This document shows positions 56,202 to 64,000 of a stretch of 64,000 bases of DNA, piece by piece; positions within the stretch are counted from its first letter, which is position 1, and each line of letters begins with the position of its first letter. The translations under genes were made by a program, and so were the position numbers. The notes beneath the pieces were generated by a model that had not been told where the DNA came from, made no database searches, and saw only the letters and a program-made list of their open reading frames with translations. The stretch spans positions 6,014,001 to 6,078,000 of the forward strand of contig OX621255.1 in the NCBI GenBank assembly GCA_951640165.1, given 5' to 3'. The stretch is from Pseudoips prasinana. Its lineage: Eukaryota; Arthropoda; Insecta; Lepidoptera; Nolidae.

Positions 56202-58825
56202 CTGAAAGAAAGAACACCCACACAATTAATAACAGCTTACCCGCATTTTAATGTTAATGAGCAGATATTTAATTTGTATGTCAGTAAACAAGGCAAAAGA
56301 GAAATGCTCGTCCTGGAGATTGTGACAAATGGAAATACAGTCTCTGGCTACCCCTCTGGAAACACGCGTATTTAATTTTAGAAGAGGAATTATTTACAGT
56401 ATGATTGCATTTTTGTCAAAAGATCGAAGAAGTACACATTATTGCGATAATAGACAAATTATTCAGTTATTACTTTTTGGACTTATATCTTGAATTAGTC
56501 ACTTCCAGGCCAAGGTATCTGTTGTGTTTTGTTTCAGTATTTGACAGTTGTCATTGTTATTGATATTAATAGGAGCAGCACCAATAATGGGTAACTGTAG
56601 AAATGTAATAAAGATATTGATCAACGTTTTGTAGTTAAACAAAATTATATATTAACATGAGGAAGTAGATAATTACCATTTTCATTTATACTCAGATCTT
56701 CCGGGTCTATTTGCCTTCTTTTCTTTTTAATTTTTTTCGATTCTATGTTATGATTTTCTGTGTATGTGTCCTTTATTTCTTCGCAGGATAAAAATCCTTC
56801 AGAACCTTTGAATAGTTTAACGCCACCCTTAATCTTTCTTTTCCTGTAATTATAAAATAGAAAAATGTAAACAATGAATGAAGGATGCAAATCTTATACC
56901 TAGATACACTGGCAAAAGTTTCTAAAATTTAATATGATTAATACAATTTCCATTGAATTTAACAGGACTTGTGAAAGTATTAGCGAAAATGAATTATACT
57001 ACTCTTGGATTTTGTTATGAATGCTACAGTTCTCTGCTGTGGTATCTTCTGTTGGCAGACCAGACTTCGGTATCTTTATCCAGTAACATGGGAGATACGT
57101 ATATATTTTAGGTACATTTTGCAACCTGAGGTTGAAAGAGTTGTTTATTTTAATGGTAATATTGAATAATTACATGTTTTACATTTCATTACCCACAATG
57201 TTTTACAATTCAGTAAATGTTGAATGCAGCTTACTTTGGCGTAAATCATCCATAGTATCAAAAGAGCTCACTTTTTGTTTAAGTATTACTTTTAATTAAG
57301 TTATACTTAAACTAACAATGAGACAGTATAATAGTTACTTGATTCCATTTTCTTCAACTTTAATAAATTCTACTTTTTTCTGTATTATAGCTGACACTTT
57401 TGCTCCTATTCGTTTTTGCATTTCTTCAGGGACCTTTACATCATTGTAATGGGATGCTTCGTCCAAATATCGCTCAGACTTGAGTTTCACTTGATCTGAA
57501 AGTAAGCATAATAACAGTTCTTTATTTTATTCCAAATTATAACAATTACAGGGAACAATTGGCCTGCAGGTTTGCTTATTCCAGTCTTTTTACTCAAGCA
57601 GCCTGTGGGTTCAATATATGCAACGAGCTTACAATGTCCTGCGGGTACAATATAATAATGCTTTAAGAATGTTGATGGGGCTGCCGCAATATTGCAGTGC
57701 GTCGCTCATGTTTGCAAATGCAAGGGTGGATGATTTTTATGCCATAATGCGTAAAAGGACTGCATCACTATTTGACTGTCTACGAGGTAGCTCCAACAGC
57801 ATTTTAAAAATGATTGCCGGCCATTACAATTGTCCAATCCGGGTGAAGAGCGTAATTGGGCTAATAAAATGATACATTATTAATATTACTTTTTTATGTT
57901 TTTGTTATTTCTATTGTGAATTGTATTCTAATATAGTTCTATAAGTTTTATAGTTACTAACCTATCTATGGAATAATTTTCTGGAATAAATGTTTATGAT
58001 TATTATTATTAGATAATGGACAATGATGATAGCTACAAAAGTACAAATTGTAGCACAGCCATCAATACTCGCCTACAGAGATATTTGTGCACTGTTTTTT
58101 ATTCAATATAACCATAATATAACAATAGTAATTAGCATGACATTTTTTAATTACATTAAATTTGAATACAATTTATAAATTGGGAATTATAAAATTTAAT
58201 TAAGTAAACTTATGTAACAATTGAAATAACAAAAATAATATCTATGTAACTACAAATAATAATGTATACCTACATAATTATATTACTAAAAACATGTTCT
58301 GACTATTTACAAGGGCTTTTTTAAAGTCTACTTGAATAAAACCCTTTTTTATTTATTTTATTTAATATTAACAACCGATTTTGACTTTACAGTAAATTAA
58401 CTTAGGAGTTCCTATATAATAAAGTAAACGAAATCAAATTCTGTTAAACTTAACTATACATTGAATATACGATTTAATGTCATTAAATTTTAATAATCTA
58501 CCTAAAACACCCCAAGTGCGGTCCTGTGTATTTAGTGCACAAAAGAGGTTAGAACTGATAATAACGTAATTGACCGAATATAACAAATACAAGAATTAGT
58601 AAGTATTACAATTATATAGCAAAAATATTACAACGTAGTAATTTTTTATATATCATTTAATAAGTAAGCATAGTAAACGTTTTAAAATTTCGCAGTTATC
58701 TACTTACTGTCTTCATTATTACTTTCTGTTGTTTCGCCTCGTGATTCTTTTATCAATTTAGTAAAAGAAGTATCTACAAATTCTCTAAACCGAGATAAAT
58801 CTTCGTCTTCTGACGAATCAGACAT
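56062..58825 (-). CDS. CUSTOS-like protein (C12orf43 family), four exons
   Basis: Exons (- strand order): 58825-58708, 57495-57339, 56843-56677, 56201-56062, all GT-AG, giving 193 residues. The start MSDSSEDEDLSRFREFVDTS is acidic and phosphorylatable, as in CUSTOS. The middle has VPEEMQKRIGAKVSAIIQKK (helical) and GGVKLFKGSEGFLSCEE, matching the recalled CUSTOS pattern of an acidic N-terminus, a helix and a K/G-V-x-LF box. KKIKKKRRQ is a likely nuclear localisation signal, and the C-terminus is basic (SWKSRRKEKLFKYKGQKHS). In vertebrates CUSTOS is a nuclear-envelope-associated modulator of Wnt signalling; the insect role is not known to me. It is head-to-head with TIM22 and convergent with the MFS gene. 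The family call rests on recall. Confidence 0.65.
56677..56843 (-). CDS. CUSTOS-like, exon 3
   Basis: Acceptor ATTACAG, donor GTAATT. It encodes KRKIKGGVKLFKGSEGFLSC, then a charged stretch and KKIKKKRRQIDPEDLSINEN. Phase 2 to phase 1. Confidence 0.75.
57339..57495 (-). CDS. CUSTOS-like, exon 2
   Basis: Acceptor TTACTTTCAG, donor GTAACT. It encodes QVKLKSERYLDEASHYNDVK and VPEEMQKRIGAKVSAIIQKK. Phase 1 to phase 2. Confidence 0.75.
57543..58015 (+). pseudogene. LINE C-terminal fragment in the CUSTOS-like intron
   Basis: The + strand frame 57618-57872 reads YNVLRVQYNNALRMLMGLPQ, FANARVDDFYAIMRKRTASL and SSNSILKMIAGHYNCPIRVK, the C-terminal pattern of an endonuclease-reverse-transcriptase LINE. 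An ATT-repeat tail ends near 58013. It is antisense to the host gene. Confidence 0.75.
58252..58360 (+). repeat. Repeat shared with 3535-3640
   Basis: ACATGTTCTGACTATTTACA, then GGCTTTTTTAAAGTC and TTGAATAAAACCC. A LINE 3'-tail-like sequence. Confidence 0.5.
58708..58825 (-). CDS. CUSTOS-like, exon 1 with start codon
   Basis: ATG at 58825-58823, donor GTAAGT after 58708. It encodes MSDSSEDEDLSRFREFVDTS, FTKLIKESRGETTESNNED. No in-frame ATG upstream before stops was seen. Confidence 0.78.
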
Positions 58826-59240
58826 TTTAACATTAAATTATATTAATCTTTTAGAAATTGATTACAATCACATAGCTAGCACACTTCATTATTTAGTTTC
58901 GTTCACGAAGATAGCACAGTTTGACAACATACTCGTATTTAAATTGTATTTTACAAAGAAAGCATAGTATTAGTGATAATATATTCTATCTGTATTGTGA
59001 CAAAAACCATGGTGGATTAATGATCAATTTTATTAAAATTTTAAGTTTAAAAACCATCTAACGCACTCTAACATCAGAAAGCTTAATTCGTAAACAACAA
59101 AAAATTTATGTCATTATCAGCTGAAGAAATATTGTAGGTTATAAGAATTAAAATTATTGATTTCTATTATTTCTAGCAACATTTTACAATTTGCGCATAT
59201 TAATAACTGAATTTTCATCCCAAATAGTTATTGAGACATA
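58826..59240. promoter_or_regulatory. Shared divergent promoter region
   Basis: 415 bp separate the start codons of the CUSTOS-like gene (left, - strand) and TIM22 (right, + strand). It contains both 5' UTRs. No TATA box at a convincing distance and no transposon is evident, which fits a bidirectional housekeeping promoter. No factor site can be claimed. Confidence 0.55.
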
Positions 59241-59466
59241 ATGGAGAGCTACCGGCCGCCCACCGACCCGCATTTAAAAAAGTTCATGGAGAAAAGTGAT
59301 TATGATTCCTTAGCTAAATATCTAGTGGGGAATAACAGTCGTTTTCGTGAAAACATAATAATACCGAGGTTCTTAGGCCCTGTGATCATCAAAACGAATG
59401 ACGAGAAAATGATCGAAGCAGCAGTAGAAAGCTGCCCTTTCAAATCTATCACAAGTTGTATTATTG
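59241..59466 (+). CDS. Tim22: TIM22 exon 1
   Basis: Start ATG in context ACATAATGGAG, donor GTAAGT after 59466. It holds the soluble N-terminus and the start of TM1. Confidence 0.95.
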
Positions 59467-61114
59467 GTAAGTGATGTATATTATACAGATATTTTGTTTT
59501 TATCATGACATAAGAAGGTAAGCCATGTCTTGGGCCATCTAAGAGAAAGCCTTAGTGAACCAAAATACGTTCATAAACAGTTTTTTTTTTCAAGCATTAA
59601 AACTCTGAGACTTCCCACTCAGACATAGGTTTAAGGCCCCCTGTAATGCATCAACGCTAACCCTCTCCGTCTCTCAATATTCCTCCTCTTCCTAGCCAAA
59701 TTTGGTATGATCCTAATAATGCCACTTTGGATACTATATTATTATTTTTAAGATATATTTAGATTTTAGATATTTAACTTTAGGTCTCTTGGATCTTAGA
59801 GCACATTTTAATTTTATTAAACAGGGTGCAATTCCTTGTGTGTTCAATTCATAATTAAACAAAAACAATAACCAGAAAGAAAGTGAATATTCAACTATTC
59901 AGTCAATAAAAAAATTGTATTATTTTAACATAAGGCATATAATTCCTAACAGAATAACAGAACTACAACAAGTTGCTTAGTTGTAACCAATATTAACCTT
60001 TACTTTTACAGGATACGGTCTTGGTGCAGCAGTTGGTCTATTCACATCATCCCTGATGCCCAATGTAACAGACCCAATGGCACAACAAAACCAAACTGCC
60101 AGGGAGATATTACGAGAAATGAAAAACTCCATGCTGAGCTACGCAAAGAACTTTGCTATGCTGGGTTTTGTGTTTTCTGGGGTTGAGTGCTGTATAGAGA
60201 CAGCTAGAGGCAAATCAGATTGGAAGAATGGGACATATGCTGGTGGGGTTACTGGAGGATTAATAGGATTACGAGGTACCTAGTATTATAGAACATTGTT
60301 GAGTAATTTTATTTTGCCACTATTTTAGTCAACAAGCATATGGCCCAACAGATGGCAAGCGGTTGCCATATTGATCAGTGTATCATCAATCTTTAAGACA
60401 GCTTAAGTCTCTGCCTGACTCTGTTGGTCAGTCTTATAACCAGTCAGGTTATAACAGGAAAAGCCTGCTAGACTTACCATAAATTCCATTTTCCCTCAAT
60501 ATTCTGTTGCAATATGGAGCTTTACTTCACAATCTCATTTCAGAGCAGTGGCAGAAGCTTACACCATATAAAATAAGACATAGGTTCTGTGCTGCGGGAA
60601 TGACCTCTATGTTCCTGACAAGGTTATTAGCCCATTTGGAATAACCTTGTCTGTATGTGGCATAAAAGTTTATTTTTATTTAACTCCTATATTTTGAATT
60701 CTGTTTATTGATACAAATTTAAATAATTGTAATTTAAATGAATAAATTACAATTATTTAAAATTTTGTTTCTTATGCTTGGATCCCAATCAATATTGAAA
60801 TCTGCGTAAGTAAATACATCTTTACTAAATTGAAAAACACCCAGATGTCACAAGCTATGCTACTATTGTCAAATCATATTCTGGCGCCAAGCAGTTTTAC
60901 TATGTACACCAGAGAAACATGAATTTGGTGATTTTTCTCTTACTGTAAGCACAATAAGACTAGGATCAAAGTAGTTACTATTTTATAATCTACTTAATAA
61001 TAACGTGTTCCTACTTTATTTTCAGGCGGCTTGAGAGCCGGCATATTTGGCGCAGCTGGATTCGCAGCATTTTCTACTGCCATTGATTACTACATGCACC
61101 AGCGTGGTTCATAA
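59241..61114 (+). CDS. Tim22: Mitochondrial carrier translocase subunit TIM22
   Basis: Exons 59241-59466, 60012-60275 and 61026-61114 give 192 residues, the normal length for metazoan Tim22 (about 190-200). Order: a hydrophilic N-terminus ([20 protein letters not shown]), [20 protein letters not shown], a first helix [37 protein letters not shown], a second helix [20 protein letters not shown], then a [20 protein letters not shown] and [19 protein letters not shown] helix pair. Glycine-rich helices and the [10 protein letters not shown] segment are Tim17/Tim22/Tim23-family marks. The protein forms the pore of the TIM22 complex, which inserts carrier proteins into the inner membrane. Cysteines before and within the helices (SCII, ECC) are where the conserved disulfide is expected. 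No frameshift or stop is seen; all splice sites are phase 1. Confidence 0.95.
60012..60275 (+). CDS. Tim22: TIM22 exon 2
   Basis: Acceptor CTTTTACAG, donor GTACCT. It encodes [20 protein letters not shown] through TAGGVTGG-type TM3. It contains the family signature [17 protein letters not shown]. Confidence 0.95.
61026..61114 (+). CDS. Tim22: TIM22 exon 3 and stop
   Basis: Acceptor TTTATTTTCAG. It encodes [20 protein letters not shown] and DYYMHQRGS, then TAA. Confidence 0.95.
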
Positions 61115-61140
61115 TTTATTGTTAATTGATTGTTCATAGT

Positions 61141-61146
61141 AATAAA
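61141..61146 (+). terminator. TIM22 poly(A) signal
   Basis: AATAAA 27 bp after the stop codon, giving a very short 3' UTR. Confidence 0.65.
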
Positions 61147-61249
61147 TGTATGTTATAGTTATGTAGCTTCTTTTCACTCTATACGTTGAATGCGCTCCGT
61201 GTCTCAAATTTGAACATTTTAGAGGATCCCCAATTTCTAACAACTTTAA

Positions 61250-61316
61250 GGTCCTTGTAAAGAATGTTCCCGTCGTTAATCATTCATTAACGATGGGGAC
61301 ATTATTTACAAGGACC
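61250..61316. repeat. 67-bp inverted repeat downstream of TIM22
   Basis: GGTCCTTGTAAAGAATGTTC...CGTTAAT and its inverted copy ATTAACGATGGGGACATTAT...AAGGACC form about 31-bp arms with a 5-base loop. Two or three mismatches or bulges. No flanking duplication was recognised. Confidence 0.75.
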
Positions 61317-62891
61317 ACATTTCATAAATACTAAAATAATAAGATGATTGTTTAGTAAAAATACTTTTAGTGTGTTCTTTTTTGAGGAATATACTCTTTG
61401 GCAAAAGGCTAAAACTGCACGCTACATATTATGAAAAAAAAACTTTTCCGTTTGGGTTGCCAGACAAATACTGAATTAGTACATGTTTTCACAATGATAT
61501 AGTGACTTTTTATTTCAGAAGCTTTCCTAGAGGAGATTGTTTCCCTGCATCAAATGAAATAAGTAACTATGTGAAATGTATATTGGTTCTGAATATCGTT
61601 AAAATGCGTAAAAGGCCTCAATGATGATATCGAACCCTAACAAATCCTTAGTTGTAAAAGCTACAAATCTAGTATAATCTAATCCTAATAAAAAGTATCT
61701 ACACCGAATTCGAGGGTATACGATTTATGAAAACCATTTCAATATAAAATTTCTATGACCCTTTGAAAACCATTATGTTTTTTTTTAAATTTCTTATTAC
61801 TTACAATTATTATTGTGATTGAGTATTAGATCAAAAAATGATTTATTGAGGATTATAAATTATTTAACCTGGCCCCTGGGCATTATGTTCGCGGAACAAT
61901 ATGCCGTAGCATTAGGGGCGCAATTCTCATAATATGAGTGAAGTCAAAAACCTTCGTAGATATTATTATAATAAGAATAATTCCACCAATGTCAGTGAGA
62001 AGCCTTCGATAGTTAATGTATTTCGTATATTTGTCTTTCCCAGAAACCACTCTGTTGTTAGATCTCTAAAACTTTGTTGTGGAAAAAACTAAAGTTGGAT
62101 TTTGTGTGTGAGTGACTTTTAGAAGAAATGGTTTTGTGATTTTTAGAAAGAAATAGCATGCATGTGGTCGCTACTACTTGCTACCCTTATTAATATTAAA
62201 GTTAATGTGTGCTTTCAATAGCTCTGACACGGTAAGAACTAAGTTAGAGAAGATTGGAATAATGTTAATGCTAGCTTTAGTATAAACTAAGATTAATTTA
62301 TAGATTGAGTTGTAATGGTCCGACAGTACATCACTTATGGGCTGCTCTCTCGTACCTACATGTGTTTGCTCAAGATGCATATGGTTTGATTGAGAGCTAC
62401 TGTTTTTCTTGAGACCATTAGGTAAGTCCAGACCATCATCTGTGAACATATTCTTTCGCAATAGTGCTTTACTTCAGGGGAATATAATGCAAATATATAT
62501 ATATATATATATTACTATTTAGGATACAATTTATGACAAAATTGCTGAACCTACATTCTAACTAAAATAAATTGATGTGATTTTTTATGTGATCTCATAA
62601 CTTTTCACGGTTGGCGTTGCGAGACTTGGCATTTTTGTACACCTATTTTATCATTTATGTTATTTTTATAGATCTTCAGAAAATGTGGCAACACACACCT
62701 CCGTAATTTCCGTTAAAAGAATCAACAAAAGCAACGGTCTTTGTCGTGTTTAGCGTGATTGATTTTTATTTATCGATAAAAGTAAATATGTGTATCGAAG
62801 AGTAATTTTTTTACAACAATTTATCAAGAAAGTAATGTTAGTAGTTTGCTAGTGCATTTTTATATTGAGTGCGACGAAGAAATTGGCGAAA
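61317..62891. other. Intergenic DNA and 5' UTR of the next gene
   Basis: No transposon family or coding exon is recognised. A short (AT)n run lies at about 62490-62512. The last ~80 bp before 62892 are probably 5' UTR. Confidence 0.45.
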
Positions 62892-63089
62892 ATGAAGGAT
62901 CCTTTTGTAAAGGATTCGGTTATCGATTCGCCGGCCAGGGACAGTCTGAGAAATGTGGAAGGCTGTTATAATAAAAACTTATTTAAGACTCATTCTTTTG
63001 CTAACTCTCGGCGCGCCTTACAATCTGGTGCGGAAAAGATAACAAGGACTTTGCGTAGTGTTAAAAACACCTTCGGGAATTTATCTCAG
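62892..63089 (+). CDS. Unrecognised gene, exon 1
   Basis: 66 codons, ATG to CAG/GTAACT. TTG and other codons continue the frame upstream, but no earlier ATG is present. Confidence 0.68.
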
Positions 63090-63549
63090 GTAACTATTTC
63101 GTTAGTTATCGTAGATTTTTTAAATAATGATTACAAAACTACAATAAAACCTATAATTTAAAACATTATTCGTAGTATTACAGTAATTTATAGCCTTCAA
63201 ATTGGTTAGTTTCTCTCATAAAAATGGATATCGAACGATATGGCCGTCGAGATTGTACAGCAACCGAAACTATGCGATGCAAAATCGATGAATAAGTTAA
63301 ATCTCGACGTGGTTTTAACATAACTTGCGATAAAATGATTTGGGCTTTGTGCCTATTATGTAATTTCGCTGTACAAATATAGATAACGTTTTTTATTAAA
63401 TATTTTTCAGTGATAATGACGTGCAATTTATGGTATTGTAAGCAATCTGTTTTTAGCATTTCAGATTGGGAGGCCGGCGTCGTCACCGCCTTACGGAGCC
63501 AGGGTCGCCTTGTAGAACGCCATCCACTCCAGTCATGAAGAAAAAACAG
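62892..63549 (+). CDS. Unrecognised gene, first two exons (partial)
   Basis: Exon 1 62892-63089 (ATG in AAAATGAAGG, donor GTAACT) and exon 2 63457-63549 (acceptor TCTGTTTTTAG, donor GTATAT), joined in phase 0 for 97 codons and running off the window. The protein reads MKDPFVKDSVIDSPARDSLR, a central helical segment ALQSGAEKITRTLRSVKNTF, GNLSQHFRLGGRRRHRL and EPGSPCRTPSTPVMKKKQ. The acceptor at 63456 is chosen over CAG at 63463 because it alone keeps the frame open. The basic patch followed by SP/TP sites looks like a CDK or MAPK substrate and possible nuclear signal. I do not recognise the family. No signal peptide or membrane helix. Confidence 0.65.
63457..63549 (+). CDS. Unrecognised gene, exon 2
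   Basis: 31 codons between TTTTTAG and CAG/GTATAT, rich in Arg, Ser, Thr and Pro. It has coding-like GC content in an AT-rich background. Confidence 0.65.
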
Positions 63550-63621
63550 GTATATTCTAAGTTTTTCTACACACAAATTATTGAACATATACAGGCATTC
63601 AGGAAACCTATAAATAAATAT

Positions 63622-63700
63622 TTAGGGCAACTAATACACAGCCATCTGATCCTGAACTAGGCAGAGTCTGTACTATGGCAACCAGACAACTGTTAAACAT
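63622..63700 (-). repeat. Family A2 SINE fragment
   Basis: TTAGGGCAACTAATACACAG and CCTGAACTAGGCAGAGTCTG, as at 39708-39851. It lies in the second intron of the unrecognised gene. Confidence 0.5.
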
Positions 63701-63734
63701 ACTTACATATTTCTAAATTCATTCATATTATAGA

Positions 63735-63775
63735 CTAGCTGTGCCTGCGGTTTTACCTTCGTATTTATTTATCAC
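63735..63775 (-). mobile_element. Helitron 3'-end fragment
   Basis: CTAGCTGTGCCTGCGGTTTT at 63735 is the reversed 3' end of the GCGGTTTTACCC Helitron family. The rest is unrecognisable. Confidence 0.55.
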
Positions 63776-64000
63776 CATATAATTAGCATGACAGGTTTAC
63801 ACCTAATGCGTTAGTTATTTATAACACCACAAATCTAAAACATATCATATTATTAACAAAGAAGATTAATTAAAATTTAACAGTATTACATTGAAGAAAG
63901 AAATGTAATTCTTTATTAATAATAGCCTATGTGTTAATCCAGAGTGTTGGCTAACTCCATGCCAAATTTTATTAAAATCGCTCCATTTAGATGTGAAGAT

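Noticed and set aside
57000..57109. Possible extra - strand exon between CUSTOS-like exons 2 and 3
   Set aside because: It lacks a proper acceptor and ends in a stop, and the neighbouring exons already join in phase.
63464..63511. Alternative acceptor CAG at 63463 for exon 2 of the last gene
   Set aside because: It gives a stop after 16 codons. The upstream TTTTTAG acceptor keeps the basic, SP/TP-rich frame open to a good donor.

Overview
The window looks like a piece of a lepidopteran (moth or butterfly) nuclear genome. It is AT-rich, its genes are split by GT-AG introns, and it is crowded with repeats of the kind typical of Lepidoptera: Helitrons ending in CTAG behind a GC-rich hairpin, tRNA-derived SINEs, RTE and CR1-like LINE tails, mariner, pogo and hAT elements, and fold-back MITEs. 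There are no bacterial-style operons, rRNA genes or CRISPR arrays. tRNA-like sequences all look like SINE heads.

Four host genes can be supported. (1) A major facilitator superfamily (MFS) transporter, spinster-like, runs on the + strand from 22402 to 53814 as eight exons joined in a continuous frame (440 codons including the stop); its 5' exons and start codon were not found. A long 3' UTR follows to a poly(A) signal near 55735. (2) A small, highly charged protein resembling CUSTOS (C12orf43 family) lies on the - strand, 58825 down to 56062, in four exons (193 aa). (3) The mitochondrial inner-membrane carrier translocase subunit TIM22 is on the + strand, 59241-61114, in three exons (192 aa), head-to-head with the CUSTOS-like gene across 415 bp. 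(4) The 5' end of an unrecognised gene with a basic, SP/TP-rich segment starts at 62892 and leaves the window.

Layout: 1-22.4 kb is almost wholly transposable elements. These include a LINE inside a Helitron (4.3-6.7 kb), a SINE split by a Helitron (9.5-10.0 kb), a pogo-like element nested in a long-TIR element (12.2-14.7 kb), an RTE fragment with a 13-bp target duplication (15.7-16.3 kb) and an intact mariner (20575-21856). From 22.4 to 53.8 kb the MFS exons are separated by repeat-filled introns. The fourth to fifth exon intron is 17.7 kb and holds a decayed 5-kb pogo-type element whose transposase ends in a PHD-like zinc finger; that element is itself invaded by a second, unassigned DNA element and an RTE tail. 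A 2-kb Helitron with C-terminal helicase remnants lies at 47.1-49.1 kb and an antisense LINE at 51.9-53.4 kb. From 55.7 to 63.6 kb the window is gene-dense and much less repetitive.

The most interesting junction is at 56062-56064. There the stop codon of the CUSTOS-like gene appears to be made from the TA target duplication plus the first base of a pogo-like MITE. The 3' ends of this gene and the MFS gene converge, with poly(A) signals on opposite strands within about 30 bp.
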